A DNA stretch of 64,000 nucleotides from Escarpia spicata (taxonomy: Eukaryota; Annelida; Polychaeta; Sabellida; Siboglinidae), in the NCBI GenBank assembly GCA_963995525.1, contig OZ023206.1, positions 73,562,506-73,626,505 on the forward strand, read 5' to 3'. The notes under the pieces are model-generated. The model ran no database searches, was not told the origin of the DNA, and worked only from the letters and a program-made list of their open reading frames with translations. Of this stretch, positions 45,928 to 57,452 are shown in pieces (position 1 is the first letter of the stretch; every line of letters starts with the position of its first letter). The translations under genes and the position numbers were made by a program.

Positions 45928-48700
45928 GTAAACTACATTTCCTAATAGGCCAGACCATTCTCAGTTTAATTCCAAGTACACAGTACACAGGTGACACAAC
46001 ATAAATCTCTAACACCCGTTGCAAAGGCCAATGCGTGACAGTGCCAATGCCAATGGTTAAAATATGATACCTGCATAACATACTACATAGCCATAGCCTG
46101 GCAAAGGCCCTATTCAGTATTCAGTGATATTGACATTATTGTGGCTTTGAGTTTGACAGTTTTGTGCTATTTCGTTTTTTGGTTATGACCTCTGGTTTAT
46201 TTTTTGTGTTAATACACATGTAAGTGGGTGAATCTTATCGGTCTTATGCGACACAGCGATTTGAAAGCAGGGTTACAATACGTACTGTGAGATCTTCAAT
46301 TTAATCTCGTGAAACTTCTGTTGCGTTTAGGAAGGCGCCGCTTTTCGACTGCGCATGAGCGCAGTTGTCGACAACATCATATTTATTTAAGTAATTTGTC
46401 ATTGTATTTATTGGGTGGCTAACATGACACTAATATCATCATTATATTCAATGGGAGTATGTATACACATGACAACGTTAGGTTAAAATAATAGCTGATT
46501 CACTCGGTTTTCGGTAAATAGCATCGCTTTCAGTACATGTTTACGCTTACTACCAAGCAGGTTGACCACTGTGTCAGGGCTCAGCCTAGCACCCAATGGG
46601 CGCCGCCGAGACATTTCCCTATCTAGCTTGTCTGGGAAACATTTATTCGCTCCCCGGTTTCTGGTGATTCACTCAGATTCTCGAACAATCTCTCAAGTAG
46701 CCCCACAATGTCATCGAAACAATCGCTAATAGCTATGACAGTGTCCACTCTGGCACTCCAGGGTCTCCACCGGGTTTCGAACTCCCGTTTGACTATGATG
46801 ATGACTATGATGAGCACAGCTACTGTGTATTGGGCCACATAAAATAAGTATTGGATTATCGTCAAACTCTCTTAAAACGTAAATGATGGGTTTTGTTTTT
46901 AACTACCGAGTATCAAAGGGCTATTCTCAGCAAATAACAAAAACAGTTTAACGCCAAATAAAAATAAATATTTTGAAATGCGCGTGCTAGTGTGAAACCA
47001 TGAATTATGTGGCCTTAATTGTGGTTGCCGAAATCGTGTTGTTGCTGATTACATAGATATAGATCTCAGAAAGAGGGGCCTAATTTCGGCAAGAAAGTGT
47101 GAAGAAGCTTTATTCTCAATTATTACATTCATTTGGTTTGTTAGCTGCCAAATACAGAAAACGTTTCCTGCGGTCAGTGTGGCCTAGATGTCACGGTACT
47201 CGATTCTTTGATACCTATAATTTAATTCAAATTCCACAACAGGAAATGTGTTATAATCTTCTATTTATGGTACGCATTTTGTAAAGGTTTACTAAATTAC
47301 TAACTGAATTATGTTATAAATTATGGACATTTTGCGCTCTAGATCAGTTGCATCATATAATTTATTAATTGACTGAAAACCACATTGCTTGTGTCACCAA
47401 ATTGTATCACTAAGTGTTTACTCTAACAAAACTTGGACACACCCACACTCCTCGGTGCCTGGTTCATGATATTATTATGTGTATATATATATATTAAAAA
47501 CTGGTGAAGTATATCTGGTAAATAATTGAGTTGTGGTGTTAATAATCTAATAGCATTGTCTGTTGGCTTTTATAAATAAAAGTGGGTATAAATTATGCTT
47601 AATCAGCAACAAAATGGGACAAATTTCCACAGGCCACATATATCAATCCCACTCCCCCATCGCCCGAAACAGCTTCGCTAATGGACTGCTGCTAACGTGG
47701 TGTTTAAATATAATATGAAACCACACGGTCCACGAACCTCCCACCCAACTTTATTGTCCTTTCAGCTTGAAACCCGACTCTCTGCATTATGAGGTGAGCT
47801 TCCACGTGAACATGTGGCGCCCTCTGCATTGTGGAAAACATAACCCCACACGAGCGTGTGGCGTCACTTGGAGTGTGTATTGGGAAAATGTGAACCCCCT
47901 GTTGTGAGAAGCTGGCTACGGGCCTGCGAGTATACCTGCCAGCATACCGTACCGTTGGATGAAGGATCCCCTGTAAACATACCATAGTTTACCACGCAAA
48001 TATCATGGTAAAATACCGCGGTTGTTTGAAACAGGTAAACCTTGATATTGTTTCACGGTAAAACATAGTAAACCATCCATGTATTCCACGGTTTACCACG
48101 TTTTATCATACAATGATATAGCATGGTATATTTTCATAAATGGTGCTCCATAGATAGAAGCGTGGTTGTAGAGATTTAAAAAGAAAAAATGAAAGCACAC
48201 CTTCAGATCCGTATGCTAGTGGTGCGAATGGGTGCTAATGGAAGTTCAAACACACACGCGCGCAATCGAGTTCCGGTTAAAGGAAGTAGTTTCGATTAGA
48301 AGGAAGTTTAGTTGATGTTGTATAAAAAATTACATAAAAATAATTGACGAAAATAGTCCGATAAAATATCCAACAATACCATATCATGAACCGGGAAAAT
48401 CTCCAACATTGTCCACCTCGACAAGCTCCAACGCTATGTATACCCTATATTCGACCGGGTAAATGGCCAAGACTACCTCGTCAACAGAGAATGTAGAATG
48501 TAAGGAGGCGCCATGCAGACACGGGCTGAGGGAGAAGACAAAATGCGTTTGGCGGAGCAGCAGAACAAAGTGCTGGATAAACGACAAAAAGGAATGAAAC
48601 TTACACAACACAGCATTGCAGTACATATAGCGGTACCTGGGTGGGGCGGTTAGCGGGCACGGCAGCTCGAAGTCTGGAATACGCAGGAGAATACAAATGG
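45928..48700. other. Intergenic, no gene assigned
   Basis: About 2.8 kb outside the right arm. A minus-strand frame at 46623-46865 has a hydrophobic segment (VAVLIIVIIIV) but no supporting motif. At 46,780 the minus strand reads gggagttcgaaacccgg, similar to a tRNA B box, perhaps a decayed SINE. At 47,985-48,130 imperfect palindromes of tggtaaa/tttacca recur. Nothing else is recognisable. Confidence 0.5.
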
Positions 48701-48714
48701 GAGCTAAGCCTCAA

Positions 48715-49877
48715 CAAGTTAGTCCTGCTCTAGGGTAGGATTAGTGGTGGGCGAATTTTCACAAGTCAATAATTTGTAATAATTGTTATAGCATATTGTA
48801 GTGATTTCAAAGCTATAGGTGTCAATGCTATTATAAATATTATTTTCTATATACCTCAAACCACCACAGTTTGTAAAACTATGTCTACTCTGAAATCAAA
48901 ATAATTTTTTTTTTTTAAACAGCGGTATTGTAACAACTTTATAATACACTTTCATTGAATCAGGGTGGGTTTATTTGAACTGTTTAGTTGTTAATTGTTA
49001 ATTTGCTAATTAATGTGTTTCAGTTAATTAATTATTTGATATTTCCAGAAAGTAGTTTAATTAACTTTCCTCAACACAATGGTAATTTAATTGACAAATT
49101 CCCAGTTAACTCTCAATTAAATGCTAATTTAAAATCGGCAGCTAATGAGTATTTCACATGTTACCTACAGGTATTTCCTAATTTCTTACACAATAAAAGT
49201 CATATCTTAATATATTGCAATTTTACACATCACTTAATACTTATTTTTTATTTAATTAAAGTTAATGCTATTGAACAGTTTAATTAATTAACTAATTGTA
49301 ATTGGCGTGATAGATATGTGATAATGATTGGTAAACTTCTGAGTTAATTTGTCTCATGTCTGCATTGCATAGTGAAATTAACTATTTTATGTTAATTATG
49401 TTAATTCATATTTCCATAAAGACAAGTTTAGTTTAATTAATTAAACTAATCTTGTTTAATGTATTTAATTGCGAATTCACAATTAACTCTCAACTAAACG
49501 TTCATTTAAAAAGGTTGTTAATTAGTATTTTACGTTCATGTTAGCTAGGAGTCCCCTCCAATTAAAAAAAAAAAAAAAGTCAATTCGGAATTCGATCCGC
49601 ACTGTTAACAACACTTAATGATATAATTGATGTTAATTCAAATGCAGTTAATATAATTGAGCAATTGTATACATTATTTCAGTTGAACTTATCAATGTGT
49701 GATGTTAATTGGTAAAGATTTGAGTTAAGTGTAATTTAAATAATTGATTTATCAAGGTAACTCTCCCATGTTTGCATTGCATACTCTAATTAACTTATTA
49801 AAAACAATTCATTAACATTTCCCCAAACATTTTTTGAATTTAATTAATTAACTTTGTCTGAACATGTTAACTTTATT
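48715..49877. mobile_element. AT-rich TTAATTAA element, copy 1, left part
   Basis: Diverged direct repeat of 58,885-60,250: shared blocks include gattagtggtgg, ttgcattgaat, ccagaaagtagtttaattaa, ctctcaattaaatgct and tgtttgcattgcat. TTAATTAA-type words recur every ~40-100 bases. Internal subrepeats of ~400 bases (ctcaattaaatgctaattta versus ctcaactaaacgttcattta). No coding frame of note. Broken at 49,877 by an RTE-type LINE. Confidence 0.8.
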
Positions 49878-49879
49878 GG

Positions 49880-50212
49880 GGGAATTCATAACATTTCTGT
49901 TGGCCTTATTCCAGGTAATTTCCATTTCTGCCAGATCTTCTTTAAATGTCTTGCGCCAGGTCTTATTCGGCCTTCCTCTCCTTCTGTTTCCACCTTCAGG
50001 CACCCACTCCATTGCTACATGTGCTATTCTCTCTCTAGATAAGCGCTAGTCTCTTAACTATGTCATGCAGGCTATCCAGACCTGCCCTTCTCATCACTTT
50101 TTCATTGATGATGTGCCCTCTCCATGACATACCCAATATGAACCGGTGACATCGCCGGTGGAATATGTCTACTGTTTTTGGATATCCTCGCCGTATTCTT
50201 CCACGTTTCAAG
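49880..50212 (-). pseudogene. RTE-clade LINE, C-terminal part
   Basis: Minus strand, with frameshifts: DIFHRRCHRFILGMSWRGHI, NEKVMRRAGLDSLHDIVKR, then AMEWVPEGGNRRRGRPNKTW and EDLAEMEITWNKA. This is the C-terminal tail of RTE-like polyproteins (RCLR.IL...W...I.N...L..T......I..R and G.R.RGRP..TW). It is cut from the rest of the LINE by the CR1 insertion at 50,213-53,850. Confidence 0.8.
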
Positions 50213-51034
50213 ATTTAACAAGATTTAACAAGATTGCCACCCAAAGAATTAACTCTAGGTGGCAGGTGGGCAAGGAAGCCCTTTGGCTTATCGATAGTCC
50301 AACCCTTTTATCTATGTGTATCCCGCCCTTCTGATGTATGTGTCGATTTTAGTTTTAAACATATTCACGCTACTAGCACCCACACAGGCGAATTTCATAA
50401 CTAAGATCCCTCAGTTTTGGTATCATTTAGTTGCTCTCCTCTGCTCTCTTTCTAGCATATCTATGTCCTTCCTGCGATATGGCCTCCACGCTTGAACTAT
50501 TGTTTTGTACAGCGGTATTATTAGCTCTTTATCCTTATACGTTATGTTTCGCCTAATTAATCCAAGGATTTGATTTCCCTTTGAAGCTGAAATTCCGCAA
50601 TGCTCTGAAACCTTCATATCACCACTAATGGTTAACCCAAAGCCTTTTCTTTTACAGTAGTACTTAGTATAGTACCCCCCATTGTATATTCTACCTCTTC
50701 GTTCCCATGTCCTGTGTGGAGGCATTTACATTTCCCAAAATTGAACAGCAATTGCCACTTTTCAGACCATTTGATCAACCTGTCTAGATCATCTTGTAAA
50801 TGCTAAACACTTTTGTATCATCCGCAAATTTCAGCACCTTGCTTGTTATTTCATCATCCAAATCGTTGATATATATTAAGAATACTATATCCTAGTACTG
50901 ATCCCTGTGGTATCCCACTCAATACCGATTTCCAGTTTGAAGCCTCCCCATCAACTACTACACGTTGTCTTCTGTCAATCAGCCATTTTTCTATCCAGTT
51001 TATTATACCATTTCCTATGCCATGGACCTTTAGT

Positions 51035-51514
51035 TTAAGCAGTAATCTTTGATGTGGTACTTTGTCGAAAGCTTTTTTGAAAATCTAAGTAGACGATCTC
51101 TACTGGTGATCCCTCATCTACCCACTTAGTGATATCTTCAAAAAAACATAACATATTTGTTAAGCATGACCTCGCTTTAAAAAGCCCATGTTGAGATGGG
51201 TTTATTAAATTATGTTTAACAAGAAAATCCATCATGTGATCTTTAATTAGTCTTTCTAATAATTTGCAAATCACTGATGTTAAACTCACTGGTCTATAGT
51301 TCTCTGACTTGTTTCTCGAACCTTTTTTAAATAACGGTATAATGTTTGCCTCATTCCATTCTAAATGAACCACTCCCTCTTCTAATGACAAATTGAAAAC
51401 TGTTGCAAGCGGTACGCTAATTTGTTCTACAATTTCCAATAGTAGTTTGGGCGGAATCCCATCCACTCCAGGTGATTTATTATCCTTCATAGCCCTTGTG
51501 TTCTTAGATACCAT
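51035..51514 (-). pseudogene. CR1-E reverse transcriptase, N-terminal half
   Basis: 159-codon frame with MVSKNTRAMKDNKSPGVDGI (block 1), WNEANIIPLFKKGSRNKSEN, YRPVSLTSVICKLLERLIKD (block 2), and IVYLDFQKSFRQ (block 3, DFQKAFD changed). It ends by frameshift just before the catalytic palm. Confidence 0.85.
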
Positions 51515-51764
51515 TTCCGGGGTTACAATTAATTGTCCTAAATAGTCTGAATCTGCCCCCTTGAACTTAGCCTCTGGTACTGGCAGTGAACTAATATCTT
51601 CTCAGGTAAACACTGAACTATAGTACTCATTCAGGTCTTCTGCCATTATGAATCCCTCTGATATTATATTAACAGCACTATCTTCTAGAGGACCGACCTT
51701 ATCTTGAACTTTCTGTTTGCTTCGAACATATGCATAAAAACTCTTGCTGTCATGTTTTATATTA

Positions 51765-52403
51765 CTAGCTATTACTAGCTAATTGTTGTTCATAGCTTCT
51801 CTTTGAATTTCTAATTTCAGCTGTAGCTTGGTTAAGTGCTTCTTTATAATTGTTGTAGTCTTTATCCTTTCCAGTACATCTATATGACTTCCACATCATT
51901 TGTTTATACTTAATTTTTATAATGGCTTCTTTCCAATTCGATAAGTGTATCTTTTTGGACCGTTTTCCTTGTTTTTTGAAGGGTACAAATTTATCGATTA
52001 TGCACTTAATTTCACTCTTTAATATATTCCAGCATTCTGTTGCCGTCTTATTTTTCAGTGTGTTATTCCAGTCTATCTTTGTTAAATATTTCTTCATGTC
52101 CTTATACCTTCCTTTGTGGAAATTTCTCCTATTTTGCTTTTTACTATTCCTTTCTGATTTTACTGTGATGGTAAAATGTATCTGGTTGTGATCATTATTC
52201 CCCAGTAGCTCACACATCTTGACATTGTCAACTAATTCATTCTGTGAGGACAAAACTATGTCTAACACATTCTCACCTCTGGTTGTTTCTAGCACATGTT
52301 GAGAAAGGAAAGTATCTTGCACTAAAACTAAAAACTTGTGGTCCTCACTCCCCATACTATGTAGAGATTTCCATTGTATGTGCCCGTGGTTAAAATCCCC
52401 CAT
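51765..52403 (-). pseudogene. CR1-E endonuclease C-terminal half and linker
   Basis: Open 212-codon frame: MGDFNHGHIQWKSLHSM, RGENVLDIVLSSQNELVDN, CELLGNNDHNQIHF (SDH motif reads NDH), then a basic linker WNNTLKNKTATECWNILK, YRCTGKDKDYNNYKEALNQA, RSYEQQLASNS. The upstream half of the endonuclease (52,404-52,770) is out of frame. Confidence 0.8.
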
Positions 52404-52964
52404 GATAATACTGTCCCGTTTGCTTACTTCCCTTATAGCATTTTGTATTTTTTCATTCTCTTCTATGCTTATGTTTGGACTTCAATAAACTAACCCAACT
52501 GTTAACGTTAAGTTTCCTTTAACTCTATGTTACACCAAACAGCTTCTTCGCAATATGCTTCTCTTTCTAATTTTATTTCTTAAGCCTGGATAGATTATTT
52601 AATATATAAAATAACTCCACCTCCCTTTCTTCCTATCCTATATTTCCTAAACATTACATATCCTGTCAGTCCCAATTCGGCATCTGATATATCGGTGGTG
52701 GTCCAGGATTCGGTTATACCTATTATGTGAGGGTTAATATCTTCTGCCATAATGTTTAGTTCATTTCTTTTGTTTACTATTCTCCTTGCATTTAAACAAA
52801 CACATTTATATCCAGCTTCAGAAGAGTTTTCTAGACTGTTCTTTGCTGATTTATTTGTGCTGTCTGTATCTATGCCTCTAGTTTCAGGCTTTTCTGTGAG
52901 TTCCCCTGCGAATCTAATTTAAATAGATGCAACCTGTCTCATTGTCAACAGATCGCAGCACGTT

Positions 52965-53825
52965 CTATGAGAAAACTGCTGCCCCCTTTCCACTAAGTTG
53001 GAGGCCATCTCTCATGTACATATCTTCACTCCCAACAAAGTATCCCCATAAATCTATGAATCCCACCCCCTCTTCTTCACACATCTGCTCAACTAGTGCA
53101 TTGATCGCCATCCTCTTGCAGTTTCTATACGTTGCCCCCCTTCCTCCCATTACTGGCAAAATTCTTGACAGAATAACCTGTTCAACTTTTGTCTTCTTTA
53201 GCTTCCTCACTAACTGTCTATACTTCTGTACTATTGTAGTTGTTCCCTCCCTGTCTGCATTAGTTGTTCCTACATGTACCAGTATAGACCCCCCTTTGCC
53301 ATGTCCCAATATCTTCTCTACCCTGTCAGTCACATGTTCAATCCTAGCCCCCGGTAGACAAACAACGACGTCCTTCCCCTCGCTCAGTGTCTTCTCCGTC
53401 TTTCTCATAATGGAGTCGCCCATAAACACCCTCTCTTTCCTCATTGCCCCCTCATTCACTGCCTTAGAACAGCTTCTTCTTCTGTTTGCATCTGTCTGGT
53501 TGTTGTCTTTTCCCCCTGTCATCTTCTCTCTTGTCACATTCTCTTCCGATCCATTCTTTCCTGTCGCTTTCTCTCTTGTCACCTTTCCTCCGGTCAGTGT
53601 CCCTTTTATCGACTTCTCTTCTATCACATTTGTTCTCACTTCCTTTCGTCCCTTCATCTTTCGTCCCATCTCATTTTCTTCTCTCCTCTCCCGTCCTATC
53701 TTCCCTCCCTCCTTCTCTACGGTCACTTTCTTCCCTGTCACCTTCACGCTTGTCACGTTTTCTGTTGTCGATTTTCCACTTTCTTCCCCTCCAATGTGGG
53801 GGTCAGATCCATCACCAACTGACAA
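52965..53825 (-). CDS. CR1 ORF1 with SGNH-esterase domain (286 codons, open)
   Basis: Charged N-terminal half rich in GK/EK repeats (VTSVKVTGKKVTVEKEGG and similar: short tandem [VTxGKVTxEK] units), then an esterase-like domain: RVFMGDSIMRKTEKTL (GDS nucleophile Ser), VVVCLPGARIEHVTDRV (Gly block), ILVHVGTTNADREG (in place of GTND), ILPVMGGRG, and RDGLQLSGKG at the end. In CR1 ORF1 the last block is normally D-G-L-H, so the catalytic His has become Gln. A TAG after KGAAVFS truncates the C-terminus. CR1 ORF1 proteins bind RNA and help retroposition; this copy is probably inactive. Confidence 0.75.
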   Translation of the reverse strand: MSVGDGSDPHIGGEESGKSTTENVTSVKVTGKKVTVEKEGGKIGRERREENEMGRKMKGRKEVRTNVIEEKSIKGTLTGGKVTREKATGKNGSEENVTREKMTGGKDNNQTDANRRRSCSKAVNEGAMRKERVFMGDSIMRKTEKTLSEGKDVVVCLPGARIEHVTDRVEKILGHGKGGSILVHVGTTNADREGTTTIVQKYRQLVRKLKKTKVEQVILSRILPVMGGRGATYRNCKRMAINALVEQMCEEEGVGFIDLWGYFVGSEDMYMRDGLQLSGKGAAVFS

Positions 53826-53850
53826 TGTTTTTGTTTTCTTATAGCTGATT

Positions 53851-55470
53851 AATAATTCGACCTTCTCTCCATTGTTGTTTCAATTATTGGTCATCTTTTG
53901 CAGGATCTCCGGCGTATGGCTGAGCAGTGCAATGACATCGGCAAAGTCAAGGTCTATCAACCTATTATGTATTCACTTAAGAACAAAGTTCGGACCTTTC
54001 ATCGTTTTCCTCATGATGAAGTCGATAATAACAACAACGAGGAAACGGGACAGGATGCATCCTTGACGTACACCTGTCTCTATATCGAGCATGTATGTGT
54101 GGCCGTCGTTGGTCTTTATGCAGCAGTTGGTGTTTCGGTATAGCGATTTGAAAATGTCTATATATTTATTTGGTACGCCGTATAGCTTCAGGATTTGCCA
54201 TGATGAATCTATGTGGACACTGTCGTAAGCCTTCTTAACGTCAATGAATTTAACTTAAAGCGGTATATGGAACTCTCTGCTTTGCTCGATGATGTTTCGC
54301 AATGTGAAGATCTGCTCACAGCACGACCTTCCTCTTCCAAAACCAGCTAGTTCCTCCCGGAGGTGTTGGTCAACTGCTGTCTTCAGCCGGTTTAGGATCA
54401 CGCTGCAGAACACCTTTCCAGGTACTGACATCAATGTTAATCCTCAGCCGCCAGTTATTGCAATCGCTCAGGCACCCCTTATTTGGTAACGTCATGATCA
54501 CTCCTCATCTCCAATCATCAGGGTCTTCCTCCTCAGACCAGATCAGATTGAACAAGTAGGCTAACTCGTCTACAACCCCGTCGTTGCCATGTTTCAATAG
54601 TTCGGCCGGTACTTCATCGAGGCCCGCTGCCTTGTTGTTATTGAGGCTATCGATGGCTTTGGAGACGTCTGCCCTGGTGACATAGAGCTCTTTTGTGTTT
54701 GGTTCCTGTTCGAAGTTGAAGAGTGTGGTAGGTGTTGGTTGATTTAGTATTTCTCGGAAGTGTTCGATCGAGCTCGTGGCTTGTTCATCGCTTGTTAGAA
54801 ACACTCCGCCATATTGGTCTTTTATTGGTATGTTGGAATTGCTTTTCGCGGTAGTTAGCTCTCTCACAATCCTATACAGCGTTTTCGAGTCATTCCGTTC
54901 TGCTGCTGTTTGCGCTTCTTTACCTTTCTCTTCCTCTTATCTGTCCTACCGCTCTTTTTTACTTCCTTGTCCAGTTTCCTGTAGTACTCATCTAATGATC
55001 TCCATTGTTGGATGTTTCTAGCTGCTTGAACTCTTCTGATCTTCATACCGTTCCTTTTATCGATCAGTTTCCGCGAGTCTTCAGTAATCCACTCTTCTCT
55101 TTTGGACCCTTTTCTCCTTCCTAACACGACATTCGCGCTCTCCTTTACGGCTTGAAGGAATAGCTGCCATTGCTCTTCTAAGTCGATTGAGTGTTGTAGC
55201 GCTTGGAATATGTTCTCAGTTTCCTCTTAGAATTGTTTTGATGTGTGTTTAAGTTATCTGTCGCATATGGCGTGACCGTCTTCACCGTCTTGACTCTCTT
55301 TAACTTCAAGCGGATCTTACCAATCACAAGGTTGTGGTCAGAGCCAACATCTGCCCCTCTATAGGTTCGGACGTCCTGTAGAGATGTACGCCATCTACTA
55401 CTAATGCAGATGTAATCAATCTCATTCGATGTATTGCCATCTGGTGAGGTCCAGGTTTTCTTGTGATGTT
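53851..55470 (-). pseudogene. RTE-clade LINE, reverse transcriptase and endonuclease C-terminus
   Basis: Minus strand, read downward: TWTSPDGNTSNEIDYICIS, DVRTYRGADVGSDHNLVIGK (endonuclease end, SDH), linker EEWITEDSRKLIDKRN, AIDSLNNNKAAGLDEVPAEL (RT block 1), AVDQHLREELAGFGRGRSCC, FIDVKKAYDSVH, ETGVRQGCILSRF and LIDLDFADVIALLSH (catalytic FADD reads FADV). These are RTE-type motifs. Multiple stops. Continues at 50,212 after removal of the CR1 insertion. Confidence 0.85.
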
Positions 55471-55715
55471 AATTGGTAAAGATTTGAGTTAATTGTAATT
55501 TAAATAATTTACTTCTCAAGTTAACTGTCCCATTAACTGATTAAAATAATTCATTAACATGTCCACAAAGTTGAGTTGACTTTAATTAATTGACTTTATC
55601 TGAACATGTTAACCTTGTTGAATTGACGAAATCCCAATTAACTCACAATTACGTATTAATATTTAATTCACGTTCTAGCAGACATATATAAATAGACAGA
55701 CAGGCAGCCATCCGT

Positions 55716-55756
<41 letters not shown>

Positions 55757-56160
55757 TGGACAGGTGGACATACATACATTTATATGTCAACATCATTAAA
55801 TTGTTTTCTTCTTTTTCAACACTCTTGTCCTAAAAAATTATGTTGATTTGTTTATGCACATGTAGCCGCTAGTCATTGCTCATGATCAACAAGATCTGCT
55901 GTATGTTCAGCCATGACAAAGTACATCCAGCCAGTTGTAAAATATGAGAACCCTGTAGTTTCCCACCAAAATGCTGGAAATGCCCTGGGAATTACACAAG
56001 AGGGCCCCTTATAATAACAATAACATGGGATTAATCATAGGTTTAGTAAATCCCAGGACTAATGATGTTCTGGCATACGGCCTAACTTAGTCCCATGATT
56101 AAGTAATCCTGGAACTAAGTTAGTCCATTTTCTGGCATACGGGCCTAAGAAGTATTATAA
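55471..56160. mobile_element. AT-rich element, copy 1, right part
   Basis: Matches 60,070-61,470 of copy 2: gatgttaattggtaaagatt (also at 49,702), gacaggcagccatccgtcca then (gcca)n, catgtagccgctagtcattg with one unit of the 48-bp minisatellite, gtacatccagccagttgtaa, aatatgagaaccctgtagtt, and terminal aagttagtccattttctggc and atacgggcc. The last ~110 bases form the right terminal inverted repeat. Confidence 0.8.
55725..55760. repeat. (CCAG)n short tract
   Basis: About ten ccag units inside the AT-rich element; a shorter version lies at 60,340 in copy 2. Confidence 0.85.
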
Positions 56161-56194
56161 ATTCTATCCAAATCGAAAAATGAGTGTGAGAGGA

Positions 56195-56412
56195 CTGAAC
56201 TGGAGCAAGGTTGTGGTCAGAGCCAACATCTGCCCCTCTATAGGTTCGGACGTTCTGTAGAGATGTACGCCATCTACTACTAATGTAGACGTAATCAATC
56301 ACATGCGATGTGTTGCCATCTGGTGAAGTCCAGGTTTTCTTGTGTTGCTAATTGGTAAAGATTTGAGTTAATTGTAATTTAAATAATTTACTTCTCAAGT
56401 TAACTGTCCCAT
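56195..56412 (-). repeat. Duplicated junction: RTE endonuclease piece plus AT-rich piece
   Basis: Repeats 55,328-55,545 (aaggttgtggtcagagccaa, tatgtagag variants, then ttaattggtaaagatttgag), 877 bases apart, with several differences. It shows that the RTE/AT-element junction was formed before this segment was duplicated. Confidence 0.85.
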
Positions 56413-57095
56413 GTTTGCATATACTTGCACTACGGTGACTTTGACATGTCTGGTGTTGAACCTCGCTGTGATGATGCATTCACTAACTGGCTTCCACCCT
56501 AATAGTGCTTGTGTAGCATCCTTATTCAGGAATATGCCAACTCCACGGATGTGGTGATCTTAATTTCCGGAGTAGAGTACAGTTTTATATCTGCTATTGA
56601 AGCGTCCCTGTCCTGTCCATCTCATCTCGCTTACGCCTAGAAAATCTAGATGGTTAGCGTTCATTTCCTCCAGCACTTGCTCCATCCGCCCGCTCTGAAA
56701 GAGCGTTCGAACGTTCCATGTGCCTACGCTGGTTTTAGTTTTGGCGTTAATGATATGGCTCCTCAGGGGTCGAACTTCCTGACGGCGTTCACTCAACCCT
56801 GTCATGGATACATATGTAGGTGTAGATACATATGTAGATGCAGATGCATCCACATTTATGGATATGCCTTCTCTTCTTCCCCTTGAAAGTGTACCGGAAT
56901 AGCTTCTTCTCGTCGTTTCTGTAGTAGGATTTGTTTTATGGTGTAGGGTTACTGGCCCTACGCCCAACCCTTCTCCTTTTTCAACATGGCTTGGGACAGG
57001 CTTTGGTGGAGTTAAACACAAAACACGAAAGAATAACAACAGCCTTAGTTCCGCTGGCTCAAAGTGATATAGTCCGCGTTTCGTAGCTTTCACAA
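56413..57095 (-). pseudogene. RTE-clade LINE, N-terminal endonuclease
   Basis: Minus strand from ~57,093: a Pro/Ser-rich leader then SVGTWNVRTLFQSGRMEQVL (endonuclease start, TWNVRT), HLDFLGVSEMRWTGQGRF (catalytic Glu in SEMRW), a stop after YSGN, GVGIFLNKDATQALLGW, and VKVTVVQVYA. The following ~80 residues (GDFNA region) are absent, replaced by AT-rich sequence. Confidence 0.85.
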
Positions 57096-57099
57096 ATTC

Positions 57100-57394
57100 C
57101 GTTGGATAGCGTCACAATAGTTGAAAAAATTATCAGTGAAACAGCATAAGTTATTTGAACATTCATAAGTGTTAATATGATTGCTTGTGTAATTTACATG
57201 TGTTAACTTAAATATTATGCACTGCTGCATTGGAAACAACCATTCATTTATGTTATTGTGTGAGGAATTATTTTATTATCTAAATTGATTATGTACGGTT
57301 GTTACTATGTTGCAAATACTGCACAAATATATTTGGTTACAAAAGGTAACACAATAAGAATATATATATATATATATATATTATGACGCATGCA

Positions 57395-57452
<58 letters not shown>

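Larger units (their letters stand above)
50213..53850 (-). mobile_element. CR1-clade LINE copy E, nearly complete
   Basis: Minus strand. 5' to 3': ORF1 (53825-52965), endonuclease start ~52,770, GDFNHGHIQW (52,400), linker to 51,765, RT AMKDNKSPGVDGIPPKLLLE (51,500) to QKSFRQST near 51,060, frameshifted palm, KRKGFGLTISGDMKVSEHCG, MLEREQRRATK (50,430), then a deletion to the 3' UTR, hairpin 50235-50264 and repeated caagatttaa. About 250 bases of the RT C-terminus are absent. Several frameshifts; not active. Confidence 0.92.

Noticed and set aside
46623..46865. Small membrane protein on the minus strand
   Set aside because: One hydrophobic stretch only; no homologue or context that I recognise.
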